From Kitagawia praeruptora (taxonomy: Eukaryota > Streptophyta > Magnoliopsida > Apiales > Apiaceae), in contig CM075345.1 in the NCBI GenBank assembly GCA_037693485.1, forward strand, positions 93,516,001-93,580,000: a DNA stretch of 64,000 nucleotides, read 5' to 3'. Positions 21,741-34,489 of this stretch are shown in pieces. A program made the position numbers and the translations under genes. Under the pieces are notes generated by a model. That model worked only from the letters and a program-made list of their open reading frames with translations, did not search any database and had not been told where the DNA came from. Every line of letters starts with the position of its first letter. The stretch's first letter is position 1.

Positions 21741-23501
21741 TTACTGAGCAGATTGTTTGTTTGAAGTAAGCCTTTGAGGAAACGGGGCTTTCGGTTTAAA
21801 GACTTTTTCATTAGAAACATCATATTGGGGTTTCGAAGGTGGTTCATCGGATGGTGATGATTCATCGGATTTATCTACTTCAGAATTCTCGGGATTTGAA
21901 GATTGGTTAAGACTAGGATTCAAGAGCAAGGGATTTGGTTCAGATGTTAGCTTATCTTCTTCTTGAGTATTGACACCAGCATGATTATTGAATTGATTAC
22001 CAGACCTTAGAGAGATAACAGAATTCACATTTTCATGAGACTTTTGATTTGGATGAAATTTAGGATTAGTCTCGGGTTGACTAGGAAATCAATTTTTCTC
22101 TCTCTCACTGATTGTGTTTGCCAATTGACTGACTTGGACCTCTAGCTTAGATATGGCTTGAGTGTTAGAATTTAATAACTGCCTATCTTGGGTCATAACT
22201 TGCATGAAAGATTGTTGAGATTTGATTAATGCCTCCATACTCTTTTCTAAAGAAGTCAGTTTCTTATCAGATTCACTAAAACCAGGAGGATTTATGGGGA
22301 CTGAGCTTGGATAATGACCAAGATTTTGCGGAGGATATGAATTAGGATTTTGAGTTGGGTATGGACCAGGATTGGGCTTTTGAAAAGCAGGTTGAGGATT
22401 TTGATTGTACTGATTGTATTGACCTTGGTTCCATGAGAAATTTGGGTGATTCTTCCAACTAGGATTATATGTGGGTGCATAAGGATCATTCCTAACTCTA
22501 GGTTGAAACATGGCATTGACTTGTTCAATTTCAGGGCAATTCTCTACCACATGATTAGGAGAACTACAGTTTGCACAGAGAGACATTTGAGATGACACAT
22601 TGTTGGTTTCTAAGGCTTCTAGACGTCTAGTGATTGTAGCTAACTTAGCTTCGGTTGCAATAGAATTACCAACTACGCGTAAGCCCTTAGATGAGTTAGA
22701 ATTTTCAGCTTCCTGATTAGGTTCCCTAGTTGACTCCCACAACATTGTTCTTTCAGCTAACTCCTCAAAAAATTTCCAAGCTTCATCTTCATCTTTATCC
22801 ATAAACTTACCATTGCACATAGACTCTAACAAAGCAGTGGTTTGGCTATCTAAGGCTTCATAAAGAATTTTGCAAAGTCTCCATTTTTCTATACCATGTT
22901 GAGGACACTTAGACAACAACTTTTTAAATCTATCAAAATATTTCCAAAAAGACTCATTCCGATTTTGTTGAAATTGGTTGATTTCATTCCTAAGCCTGTT
23001 TGCCTTATGGTTTGGAAAATATTTTTTAAGAAAGATAGCAACAAATCCTTCCCAGGTGGAAATAGAATTAATGGGTAGACTATATATCCACTGTTTAGCA
23101 TCTTCTTTTAAAGCAAAATTAATAAGTCTGAGCCTAATGGAATCCTCACTTAATTGTTGAAGTTTTTGCAATGCACACACTTCCTCAAACTCTCGAATGA
23201 AAAGATATGGATCCTCTCCCTCTACCCCAGCAAACCTAGGTAACATGCTAATGTTGTGATGTTTGATTTCAAAGTTATTTGCGGTTACTGCGGGTAAGAC
23301 TATGCATGAGGGTTGAGCGGTACGAGCGGGGTAACAACGGTCTTTGAGTGAAACAGCCATGACTACGGGTTGAACTTCTAATTCCTTTGGCTCAATTCTA
23401 GTGGGTGAAGAAAACTCGAGTTGCCTTACTACTTTAGGAGATGACAGATTGGTTTGTCTTACTAATCTAGATGTAGTGTCTCGAACCCAAGCACTTTGCA
23501 T
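21741..23501 (-). pseudogene. Athila gag, two in-frame stops before pol
   Basis: A 470-codon frame from 23501 is a Ty3-type gag: the central part has the retrotransposon gag domain (ALKEDAKQWIYSLP, WEGFVAIFLKKYFP, RNESFWKYFDRFKKLL at about residues 150-200), followed by a CANCSSPNHVVENC knuckle-like motif (C-X2-C-X4-H-X4-C) at about 305-320 and an Asn/Pro/Gln-rich, low-complexity part. A TGA at 22089-22091 stops it, but the same frame continues for 95 more codons (22028 to 21744) to a TAA at 21741-21743, then enters pol in phase. Both stops fit single C-to-T changes (CGA, CAA). Structural gag would form the particle. Confidence 0.85.
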
Positions 23502-24388
23502 ACAAGAGAAGTAATCAAGTAATCACGTAGCAGACAAGAGCTATAAGTAAACACCTAAAAAAAATGGAAAATTAAAAAGAAAAATCTATATTATCCTAAG
23601 AAAAATCTAGACCTTGCTCCTAACAATAAGATACTACTAAAAGTCACAACTCAAAAAGCATTCGTCCTGACTGGCCAGGCAGGTGCAAGCATTGCCAAGA
23701 GGCTAAACACCTTTCTAGACACCAATCCAAATTAGCCAGGTAAGCATCACGCTTGCCTAGACACCAAACGAAAGAATACTTAGTGATTCGTTCCTCCCAG
23801 ATTCTCTTCCTAATTGAGCGCGAGATCCTAGGGGCCAACGTCTATTTAATTTTATTAAGGAAAGGGTATGCAAGATGAACGAATTAGTGATTTGTGGGCC
23901 AAGGAAAGGGTGATGAAATCCCTCACCTTATCTTGTAATTGGGTGGCACCCTTAAAATTGATTGAAAGATGCAACACACAAAGAACAAGAAAATAAACAC
24001 TTATGGATGCGCTACACTACGTGAAATTAATAAATACAATAAAGAAATCTAGATGATGTGATCCTATGTGAGAGAATGAATGATGCAGCAAATTGGTTTT
24101 TAACAAACAATTAACTAACTAATATTTTTGGGTTTTTTGAATATTTAATTTTTTTGGGTTTTTTTTAATATGAGAAAAGAAAAATAGAGAGAGGTGATAC
24201 GGAATACCGAAAAGCGCTTCCAAAAATTTCAAAAGAGACAGCGAGGCCTTCCAACGATCTTCTTGTCCAAGCTTTTTTCCGCTTCACAATTCCCTAAAAA
24301 AAAACAAAAAAAAACAAGAAACTAATCCGAAGAATTAATATCAAGGAGTGAAAAATATCAATAGTCCCCGGCAGCGGCGCCAAAAACT
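23502..24388 (-). other. Athila 5' leader and primer-binding site
   Basis: On the minus strand the leader starts a few bases from the 5' LTR with TGGCGCCGCTGCCGGGGA (complement 24365-24382), the GC-rich primer site type seen in Athila/Tat elements rather than the tRNA-Met site of the other elements here. The remaining 0.85 kb is non-coding up to the gag ATG at 23501. Confidence 0.85.
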
Positions 24389-25543
24389 TGATGTGCAAAA
24401 TAACTGCAAGCGCACAGTGTTTAGTTGTAGCAAATACAGATCGATCCTCAGAGACTATGAATTTTCAAAACCCTAATAATTAAATCAGGCGAACTAGACA
24501 AATAGGTTTGAGATGAGATTTAATTAACCTAATTAACAAAGATTATCAAATAATATGGAAAACCTAGGAATCCGAATCCATTAATCAATCACAATTAATA
24601 TCAACTCGCCCTAATATCAGTCCTCTTTCCTTCACAAATAAGATATATCAATCAACGAGATAAGCATATACTATGAAACTTGTTATCTAACAATAACCTA
24701 TCAAAACTTCAAAGAGCAAGCATAGGCTATGAAAAACAAATCCAGTAACAATAATATATCAAAATCACTTTGTCAATCGATCAATTAAGCACCAAGAAAA
24801 ATTATGAGAATCAATTAATAGGAACGAGAATAAATCAAGAGTAATTAAATCAACTTCATCTTCATCCTAGGACAAGAAATTTAGCTACTCATAATTATGG
24901 AATTAACAAAACACGATTTAAACATGACTAATATATAATCTAATTAAAGATTTATATGAATAATACGGACAAACAGGCGAACAAGATTAAAACCTAAGTA
25001 AAACCTTAACTTGTGAATGGCAGGTGGCAATTTAATAAACTAATAAATTAAACTAAGTAGCATGCATGTATAAACAGATAATGGGTATTAATAGATAAAC
25101 AAAAAGACGTAGAAGGCAAAAACAGGGGAATCTAAAAAGTAGAATCAATATATATTAATCACCGAAAATAGAGTAGGTCGCAGCAGAAATTTAATGAGAG
25201 AGAAAAAACTATAAATTCTAGGTGTCTAAAGTTGGTGTCAAATACAAGAGAGGAGCCCCATATATATAGGGAAAAACTTGGGCTTGGGTCTTCGATTATA
25301 AATTTGATATTGAATATAATTTCTTCAATTTCCTTTTCTTTCTGGATAAGTATTTGATTTTTCCTCCAATTTCTTTGACTTCAAGTATTTTCCACCTCCT
25401 TTCCCTTTTTGCACCTTTTCCTGCTAGAAATCTGTTTTTATTTATTTTCCTACAAAACAAAATAAAACAATTTATTAATTAATAAAATTACGAAAACGGA
25501 CATAAAATAGGTATTAAAAATATTGTGAATTATGGACCTATCA
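24389..25543 (-). repeat. Athila 5' LTR with TATA box
   Basis: 1155 bp, the partner of 15038-16193. A TATATATA box on the minus strand (25260-25268, in CCCATATATATAGGG) is the likely promoter. CAAAC follows at 25544-25548. Confidence 0.93.
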
Positions 25544-25548
25544 CAAAC

Positions 25549-26166
25549 CATATAATATCAGTTTCTCTTCCAATATATAATATCAGTTTCTCTACTATGA
25601 CAAGATAATAATCAATACATCACCGCAGTATAATGTCTAAATATAACATAACATTTGAAATAAATCTCTCGATATAATCTTTCCATTTCCTTTTATACAA
25701 CAATTATATAAAAATGATATAAAATCAGTTTCTCTTCAATCCATAAAACAATTCCATAATTTCATACCATTTTTCCTTTTTCAGAATGCAAATCTGTAAC
25801 CATTATCAATTCTTTCTTTCAATACATTGGGGATTCTGCTAGCGCTAGATACGTTAGGACGATGATCAGTCGCCTAATCGTACCTGCTCTCTGTTTACTA
25901 CTAGTAGAAGGAATGACAATCATCCCTGGAGGAAGGCCACCTGCTACATCCTCCTTCGGCAACTCTTGGGTCGTAATAAAATATTGGTTGCTGGATTGTG
26001 CCACTCCCACACAGCCTCTTACGCTTACTATTGCAATCCCCCTTTTTCAAATCATTATTCCGTTTATAAAACCTCATTCCATATTTTCCATTTTTCCATT
26101 TCCATTTCCATATATCATTCACACATATCATTTCCATTCTCATATATCATTACCATTCATATATCA
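25549..26166 (-). repeat. X1 5' LTR, second part (between Athila and X2)
   Basis: Continues the X1 LTR from the Athila site, matching about 8769-9392 of the other LTR, and stops abruptly at CATATATCA (26166), where X2's LTR begins with TGTAATAACC. TATCA (26162-26166) is the predicted X2 target duplication; the rest of the X1 LTR should resume right of the window. Confidence 0.85.
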
Positions 26167-28264
26167 TGTAATAACCTTAACTTTTAGAATGCTACAATGC
26201 CTAAATGAATAGTAATTTTGAGGATTTAGGGAAATGGTATGTAAGTACCCTAGATTTGAAATGGAAAATGAATAATCAGGAACCATATTGATGTTGTACT
26301 ATGAAAATGAGTGACTCAAAATGATAATGGATTTCAGAAATTCCTGAATATGAACTTTAAGAATTTTCGATTTCGATTGAGACTCTATTGAATGTGATAT
26401 TAAGGAGTATAGAAATGTTAAAGGGTTTATATCTTGAGGAAATAGTGAAATTAGGTTAAACCAAGGAGTGATCAAGTCAAGGAAATGCCAAGGGAATTTA
26501 GATTGTTAAACGAGTTTGAGAATGCTTGAGAGCCCGAGAGATAACCGGGAGAGCAACTTATGAGAAAAAAGAGAATATACCAAGGATATTGGATCTAATA
26601 CCTACTTGAGGATTAGAATCACCCTAACACACTATTATATGATGTGGGAGAGGATATTATATATCCAAGGAATTTACAAAGGAGAAACCACTGAGACGAT
26701 CGCATAAATCAATCGATGAATCAAATGACGAGAGAACTTTGAACGAAGCCCAAACTTCGGCCCAATACAAAACAAGGAGTTGATTTATTGATTTAATTAA
26801 GTGACTTATGGTGAAAGCCAAGGGGCAAGGGCAAGAGTGGAAGAATTATGAAAGGGCAAGGATAATGTGGTAAAAACAAACAAAAGAAAACCAAACAAAT
26901 ATCAAACCAAGCTTCTTAGATACTTCTTGCACAAGAACCAAGGATCCAACACAGCCATACATCTAATCTTATCTTGTAAATATCATTAGATCAAAGTTGG
27001 ATAAGTCAATATTGGATCAAAAGTGAAGAAAAAACAAGAAACACACCATTCCACACAAACTGCCCAGCAGGAATAACTTTGAGAGAAAATTTCATAACCT
27101 AAGATCTAAAGCTCAAAAATCACCAAATTTTAACCATAGCTTCTCCACTCTATGGGGAAGATTCTTTCAAAATTTCATGGTCAACAAAGTAGTATAGCCT
27201 AGTCAAATCCATGCTCAAAGTTGGGGAAACAAATCTGTCCAGTTTCTGTCCAGTGGGAAAAACGGGATCAAAACCATAGCTAGGAAGCTTTGTTTTTGGT
27301 GATCTATAGCTCCAATCAAAGCTTAAGAAGAGGCCAAGATGTGGTAAAAATTTGAGAGCCAAACTCTTATGTTTCGATTTTCTATGATTTTTACAAAGTG
27401 ATGGATGAATAGTAACCTTCAAGAACTAACTTTTGGTTTTATGATTTCTTTAGTTGATCCAAGCTACTTTAAGGTTGTTTAAGGACTATCCAAGGATTAT
27501 TAAGTGTTGTTCACTCTAAAAAGAAGGTATAAAGCTCAAGAACCCTTAGTATTACTTTGAGTTGATGATGGATTATGGTTGGTTAAGTGGTTAAAGTTGT
27601 ATAAAGTATGAAATCATGATGATATATGTGTTTATAAGTGATTTGATTGAGTATGGAAGTGATTTGTGCTTGTAACCATGGCTTGTATGATGACCACATG
27701 GTGTAAGGAATAATATAGGTGTTGGATGATGGATTGGGAGGAGTGATGATTTGGGAATTGTTAAGAATATAGCCGTTATAATGTCCGATTTTCGTTAAAA
27801 CTAAAACTACCTTGTATTTGGGCAGAGGTCACGAACTGGTAAGGGTCAGTAGGGTGTGTCAACTGACCATGAGAAGATAGAGCTTAATTCATAGATCGTT
27901 TTGATATAAAGTACGTTAAAATCTGATGAACGGTTTAGGAGAGAAGTGAGTTTTAGTGAAAGTCGTTCGAAAACCGAGAAAATGCAATTGTGTCAACTTT
28001 GAGGCTATAATTGACATACTTAGACAATCTTAAAAATTATGAAATTTTGGGAGAATATAGTAGGGTGATCAGAGAAGAATTACCCACTGACCTTGGGTGA
28101 AAATTCGAAATTTATATTTTATGAGAATTTTCACAGTTGAGAGTGGTTGTTAAGAAAATGGTGTAAATCGCTAAAACTTTGATTGAGTCTAGAAATGGTT
28201 AAGTTCTTGGAACTTTTGGTACATAAAGGCTATGTTAAACATACATTATGTGTCAAGGGTGTTA

Positions 28265-28322
<58 letters not shown>

Positions 28323-29943
28323 AGGGGTTAAGTGGTTAAGTGGAATATATTCTAATGGTGATCCTTTCCGTTTCTATAGATACTCGAGACGAGCACCGGA
28401 TCATACTTTTTGGGATTAGAGATCGAGACAAGATTTCTTCTATCTTTACTTCGAAAAAAAATTATTTATCTTCAAAGAAAAATGATTTCATGGAATATAT
28501 ATGTGATTCTATTATTATTATATTGTAAAGGATTTGTTTCCCTGATTTTGGATATTAAAGGGAGAGATATATGAATATGAATATGGATATGGATTAAAGG
28601 GAACAATATTTCTTTTATCATTATTTTGATAAACTGTTTATGTTCAAAGGAAATGGTTTTGGTGGATAATATATGAATCTTATATGATGAGATGATCAGG
28701 GATATATTCCATGTTTACTGAGATTTTTGAATATGAATTATGGATATGGATACGAATATGGATAGAGCGAATATACTTTATGTTTTAAAGGGATATGAAA
28801 GAATGGTATCAGTTGTTATCTAGAGTTATATGTTTATAATATTATGTTAAAAATATTCTTTTTTTTAAATAGTTGTGATTTAATAAATATTATTTGATTA
28901 TTATTTAATAATTTTAAAATAAATGGAATATTTTATGTATATAAGAGCATATTTGATTTCATTGAATACAGAGGAGATGTCTGAGTCATAATCAAAGTAT
29001 TATGACATATATATTTTTAAAGGTGATGATAAATGGAAATGGAAAAGATATATGTGAATGGAAATGTGTGAATGGTATATGGAAATGGAAATGGAAAATG
29101 GAAAATATGGAATGATGTTTTATAAATGGAATAATGATTTTTCAAAAAGGGGGATTGCAACAGAAAGCGTAAGAGGCTGTGTGCGGCACAGTCCAGCACT
29201 CATTATTTTATTCCAGCCCATGTGTTGCCGATGGAGGATGTAGTGGAGAACCTTCCTCCAGGAGGATGTAGTGGAGAACCTTCCTCCAGGGATGTTTGAC
29301 ATTCCTTCTACTAGTAGTAAACAAGGAGCAGGTACGATTAGGCGACTAATCATCGTCCTAACGTATCTGGCGCTAGCGGATATCCCCAAAACTTTTAAAA
29401 GAAGAATTGAAAATGGTTATAGTTTTATATACTGAAAAAGGAAAAAAAATGGTATGAAAAGTATGGAAATGTTTTATGGATTGAAGAGAAACTGATTTTA
29501 TATTATTTTTATATAATTGTTGTATAAAAGGAATGGAAGGATTATATTGAAAGTTTTTACTCAAATGTTATATTACCTTGAGATATTATACTGAGATGAT
29601 GTACTGATATTATATTATATTAGAAGAGAAACTGATATTATATTGTTTTATATATATTTCTTATAAAGGAAAAATGGATGGTGTATTGAATAATTATTGA
29701 ATTATTATTTTCTTAATTCTTATAGTGGACTTTCCGTTTATAAATATATATATATATATATATGTTTTAACTTTGATTTCTGGTTTACAAAATTTATCTT
29801 GCTGAGCTATTATAGCTCACTCTTGCTACTTATGTATATAACAGCTAGGTCAAATGCCGATACTCCGCACTACCCCCGCAAGAGGGTAAGGGAAAGACGA
29901 CCTTTTGAGAGATTGCTGGCGCCTATCCCTGAGGTAGCTGATA
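26167..29943 (+). repeat. X2 5' LTR, part left of the SIRE element
   Basis: Starts TGTAATAACC. It includes a long (TA)n run (28266-28320), TGGAAA-type microsatellite at about 29030-29100, and a 28-bp tandem duplication (29235-29290, unit AGGATGTAGTGGAGAACCTT plus 8 more). Compared with the 3' LTR it has about 400 extra bases at about 28455-28855. TGATA (29939-29943) is the SIRE target duplication. No gene is visible. Confidence 0.87.
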
Positions 29944-30996
29944 TGTTAGGTCCAAATGTGTTGTAGAGGGGGGGTGAATACAACTTTTCGAATTTGATAA
30001 GCAATAAATACGATGCAATAAATGAACACACAGATTCAAGGAATATATGTCTTATATATAACTTGAAGTGGTTGCTACAACATTCATTACAAAGTATAAC
30101 AGAAGTTCAGAGAGTAGTGAATGATGCTAAGCTCTGTGAATACACTCTCTCTCTTTTACATGTGTTTCTCTCAAAAATTGCTCTCTTGAAACATTACACA
30201 AGTACTTCTATTTATACTACATGTAATCTATGTCCTGTAGTCTTCAAAGACTAAGATATATGTGGCCCAATGATGTCCACATAAATCTTGTCTTATCTTG
30301 AAAGCTTGGAAATCTGCCAATCAGAAGATGCCATGTGTCATGTTGAAACTGCACTCTAAGTAGAACTTCTACTTGAGAATTTCTACTTAGTCATCTCGAA
30401 TTTCTAAGTAGAACTTCTACTTAGAAATATTCTACTTGGTCATCTAGAATATTTAGTACTTAGAGAATATTCTGGTCTTCAACTTGAAACTTCAATGCAC
30501 ATCTTGAACTTGTGATATCTTCATGTCTTCTTTATTCTTCACCAAGCTCTTGAACATGGATCTTTATTACTGACATAAACTTGCTATCAATGTCCTGACA
30601 CTTGATGCACTGGTCTGGTTCATAAGTGACTAGTCTTGATAGTGTTTTTGCTTCTTGAATAAATTACTATATTCAATTAGTAATGTAGCTTTCCAATGTT
30701 TGCTTTCCTTCTTGTTCACTTGAAATCAATTTGTCTTATTGATACTGATAGTTATGATCTTGATTCTTGGCTTTTCAAATCACTGAGGCATGAACAGCTT
30801 TAACTTGAACTTCTCTCAATGATTTCTTCTTGGCTTGATCATAGTTAACATGTTGAATTGTATCAATTACCTTGTCTTCATTTAGTGTTGATTTCTTTGT
30901 GGCTTCTTGTTCTTGATTGTCTTCCGGTTAAGTATCTTTTCCTTTAGTTGAGTTACATTAGTTATAGTGTTACAAGTTTACACACTCTGCCTTTCA
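29944..30996 (-). repeat. SIRE 3' LTR
   Basis: 1053 bp, TGTTAGGTCC to GCCTTTCA, one G longer than its partner in the first G-run. It includes clustered AAGTAGAACTTCTACTT-type short palindromes at about 30355-30470. The short frames in it recur in the other LTR and are not genes. Confidence 0.92.
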
Positions 30997-31341
30997 ATCT
31001 CCCCCTATTTGACTGTCTAACAATGACATTCAAATTAAAGAAGGATAACTCAACTAAACAATGAGACGAGAAAAGATAACTAACATTAAAGTCTTGAATA
31101 AATTACAATTGAAATGTACTTGGAAAACAATAAAAAGAACTTAAACTAGAAACAGAATTCGAACTTCGAATTAAAGATCATTTGAGTAATTCCTATCACC
31201 TGGATTATTTCATACCTTTTAGTCAAACTTGTATCACCTTATTGGATCCACTCTGAGGTGAATTTTCCTCAAGTGAGTTAAAGCAACCGAAAGATATGAA
31301 GGTTTTCCAACTTCAAGTTCACACCACTCTGACCTTTAATC
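30997..31341 (-). other. SIRE 3' region between env-like ORF and LTR, with purine tract
   Basis: On the minus strand the purine tract AAATAGGGGGAGAT sits directly before the LTR (30997-31010). The remaining 330 bases show nothing recognisable. Confidence 0.75.
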
Positions 31342-32480
31342 CTAATTCCGTTTCCTCTTCCTAGCTTCAGCAGCTTGGCGATTCTCCTCTTCCTTCTTTC
31401 TGCGCTTCTCTTTCTGCTGCTGTTCTTTCTTATATACTGGATCACGAAGCTGCTCCCACCTAGCATTCAACAAACTTACTGCTTCCATTTCTAGAGGATT
31501 CTTTGGCTCTGGATAAGGATGTCTGAAAAGCCTTCTGAGTTTGTCCACCTCCTGAGTAGTCCTGATCTTTGGAATTTCCTCAAAGTTCTTCATTATGAGC
31601 TGAGGTTTCCAATGTGCTTTATCAGCTTTAAACTGACAATAGATCATTTTGGGATAGCCCTTGACACGGTTAGTATTGTAGACACTAGCCGCCTCTCGCT
31701 CCATCCGCTTCTTTTCCACCACTACCTCAGACAAGTAACTCATGAGTCTCTGCTTTTCTTCCACATACTTATTCTCCACTTCGCCCCATTTGAATACATC
31801 TAAAACTCTCTCCAGAAATGCAGCATCTTGAGTCTGTAACAGCCATGTTCTACTCATATGCAAGAGTGTTTGTTTCTGGTCTGCGTCTATGAATGCCAAA
31901 GCATCAGCTGTGTCATCGACATATGCGTGTATCCAGTATACACTATCTCTTCCTGGAACACCAACTGCCTCCGTTATTTCTCCTTGTTCCAGTGATCCAG
32001 ATGGAAGAGTCAGAGCTTCATCTACATTTTTCATTGCTTGAAGAATATTCCATTTCTTCTCCATTAGCTCCGGCTCAATCTTTACATTATCTAGAGGGTT
32101 TGGAGCAATAATATCACACTTCCATATTTCATTGCTCTTCTTGAATATGATTCTTTCAATGACCTTCACCGACTTTTCTTTAATTTCAGAGGTAAATCCC
32201 TTGCTCATCATTTGTCTACAGACAGCTTTGAGAGATTCCACTGAAAGATTCATTAAATCATTTTCGTCCATACTTACCCTCTTCATCTTCCCATCTACTA
32301 CCATTCGGACAACATCAGGATATGCTGAGAATTCTGGACCCTTGTCCTCTGCTAGCTACATTAACTGATCCCTATACAGAATGCTAAGCTCCTCAGATTG
32401 AGAGTATTGAATTTTTGTTGCTAGCAAGAACAACTCTGACGCAGATCTTCTCGAGATGAAATGATCATCCACATACAGGA
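31342..32480 (-). pseudogene. SIRE env-like ORF, C-terminal part
   Basis: On the minus strand, directly after the Copia2 insertion, the env-like frame resumes (32480 to 32359), meets a TAG at 32356-32358, and continues in the same phase for 320+ codons to 31342. The sequence is hydrophilic, with KSVKVIERI, WIHAYVDDTADALAFIDADQKQTLL and a Lys/Arg/Glu-rich coiled-coil-like C-terminus (QQQKEKRRKKEEENRQ). I see no membrane segment or signal peptide here. Role unknown; such ORFs are called env-like only from their position. Because 8610 bp (Copia2 plus duplication) is divisible by three, both halves stay in phase. Confidence 0.7.
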
Positions 32481-32485
32481 AAGAC

Positions 32486-34031
32486 TGTAGGGTTTCGAGC
32501 ATCAAACGCAGCGGAAAAATTAAAACAAACCCTATAATTATCGAAACCCTACCGCAGGATCCATGCAAAAACATGATATTTAATTCGGAGATTGATAATT
32601 TACCTTAAAGAAGCTTTAATAACGGATGAACATCAGAGATCCTAGCTACTTGAATCACCACGCATCCCGCTCTCACGATCTACGCTCTACCGGTATCCAC
32701 ACGAATGCTTGATCTTCGAAGGAGCGATGTACTAGCATCCGGAAACTGATTTCTCTCCATCTCCATCTTCTCTCTCAAACGGCTAGGGTTTTTTTTTCTA
32801 AAACGTCTAACCCTAATTTGAGACTTTAAGATGTTTATATAGAGAGATAAATCAGTATTCCACGGCCCAATCATATTGCCCTTTACTCAAATTTGAATTC
32901 TTAATTAAATAATTAATTAAGTCACACTTAATTAATATTCTAAAATAATTCGAATTCTAATAATTAATAAATTCGAATATCTATTTAATCAATTAATTAA
33001 GTCTGACTTAATTAATATCATAAATAGATTCAAATTAATATTTAATTTAAATCAATTCTCCTTCAAGCATTCTTAGTGTGTGACCCTGTAGGTTATCATT
33101 ACGTTGGCAATAATTTTATTATTCAATATAAAATTATAAACAATGAGCGGCATCTAGTAATACATCATTGCTACCCAAGTAATAATAATAAATCGGTGAT
33201 TCGATTAAACCTTTCGTGACTAATGTTCCTATTTCCCGTAATATAATCCCTTTAACCAAATATTATAGATTAAACTAAAGGCATGTTTTTAGTCATCCTC
33301 TTCAACATTTAATCCGGGTTTCCTTGATCAATGAGTAGACTATTAAAACAAATCAATATTTGAGCATGGCCATGCATTTTCATAGTCTCACTCAATCAAG
33401 AGGCCAATAATATCTCTCCTAATAATAGGAGGGTTAAATCCTATATCTATCATTCATATTTCTCATACGACTCATAATATACCCGATGTCCACTTTTATC
33501 ATCACCCGGTCAAAGGTAACTTTTAATGTATTCAAAGTATATTAATCCTCGTATAGAAATATAATGATCTCAAGTCTAAGGATCATTACACCATTATCAC
33601 TGTGAGTCTTTCTAATGACATTATCAACATGTAGAATCTCACCGTGGGTCAATCCAGTGCCATGTATAATATTACATGCACCTATGTTCTTGACTTTAGT
33701 ATCACTATACCTATGACCAATGAGATGTGGTCATCAGTCAACAAACATACTAATCTTTATGCATTATAATTGTCCCATATTAATAATGCTCGATTAGGGA
33801 TATTTAGGAATATAAACACTATTCATATAATCTCATTTTTAAGTCACATACTTAAAGATATAGAATACATGTTACATATTCCAAGGACCTTTATTGTTCT
33901 AATATTTATATCGCAGTAAATAAAGACATAATAAATTAATGTAGAATAATCGATATAACATAATCACTGAATAACAAAATAGTCTATCCTAGAAGCACAA
34001 CTAAATTGTCTCTAGGGCACTAACACTATCA
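32486..34031 (-). repeat. Copia2 3' LTR
   Basis: 1546 bp, TGTAGGGTTTCGAG to ACACTATCA. On the minus strand it starts TGATAGTGTTAG. Contains dense AATTAATTAA-type AT repeats at about 32895-33055, where its partner has 13 extra bases. Confidence 0.92.
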
Positions 34032-34489
34032 ATCTCCTACTTGCACTAGAGCCAATCGCACATGTATCTAATACCCATGGAACTAGTGTGACCTTCGTGC
34101 TTTTGCTGCGACAAAGCCTTGGTCAGTGGGTCCGTAACATCATCATTAGTATGCACTTTACATATATGTATATCTCCTTCATCATTAATCTCATTAATAA
34201 GGTGATATTGCCTAAGTAAATCCTCAACCAACCATTTTGGTTGCTTCGTAAGCATCAATATACTCAGCCTCCATTGTAGAATCATTTATTGTCTTTACTG
34301 TGAACTATTCCAGCTTATAACACTTCTATTTAGACAAAAACACGAATCCAGACTGGGACACAGAATCGTCCCTTTCTGTCTGGAAACTAGCATCAGTGTA
34401 ACCTCTTACAACCAGCTTCCCATCTCCTCTGTATATCAAGAACGAATCTTTAGTCCGTTTAAGGTACTTAAAATATTCTTGATAGCTAT
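34032..34489 (-). pseudogene. Copia2 RNase H, decayed
   Basis: On the minus strand after a TAG at 34490-34492 the copia RNase H can be followed in pieces: a YTDASFQTE-like segment (about 34365-34400), a segment like STMEAEYIDAYEATK (34235-34285), and the end with CKVHTNDDVTDPLTKAL (34120-34185). Stops and frameshifts separate them. The purine tract GTAGGAGATTG lies at its 3' end, before the LTR. Confidence 0.75.

Larger units (their letters stand above)
15038..25543 (-). mobile_element. Athila-type Ty3/gypsy retrotransposon, nearly complete and young
   Basis: The 10.5-kb element has two LTRs (15038-16193 and 24389-25543), a GC-rich primer site, gag-pol on the minus strand and a 1.8-kb non-coding 3' part where Athila elements often carry an env-like gene. 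CAAAC flanks both sides (15033-15037, 25544-25548), and the uninterrupted target is seen in the X1 LTR at about 8767. I count only four LTR differences (three substitutions, one indel) in about 1155 bp, pointing to recent insertion. The lineage call rests on the DLGAS protease motif and the RT, RNase H and integrase sequence character. Confidence 0.92.
8142..26166 (-). mobile_element. X1: long-LTR, non-autonomous Ty3-type retrotransposon (LARD-like), right LTR incomplete here
   Basis: Read on the minus strand, the element has a 5' LTR (from 14429 rightward, interrupted by Athila and then X2), a tRNA-Met primer site (complement of 14415-14426), about 2.5 kb of internal sequence, a purine tract (11865-11881) and a 3' LTR (8142-11864). 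LTR ends are TGTAATAACC and GGTGTCACA. The same family occurs inverted as X2. The internal region has no complete gene, only faint protease-like remnants, so I call it a LARD-like derivative of a Ty3 element. Its left end sits in the EPRV with ACTTT as likely target duplication; the right half of the 5' LTR lies beyond the window. Confidence 0.85.

Noticed and set aside
29994..30254. An 86-codon plus-strand frame, repeated at 51831-52091
   Set aside because: It is identical LTR sequence in both SIRE LTRs, antisense to the element, with no family resemblance.
31342..32304. A 320-codon frame that looks like a host gene
   Set aside because: It lies inside the SIRE element and is in phase with the env-like ORF across the Copia2 insertion, so it is the end of that ORF.
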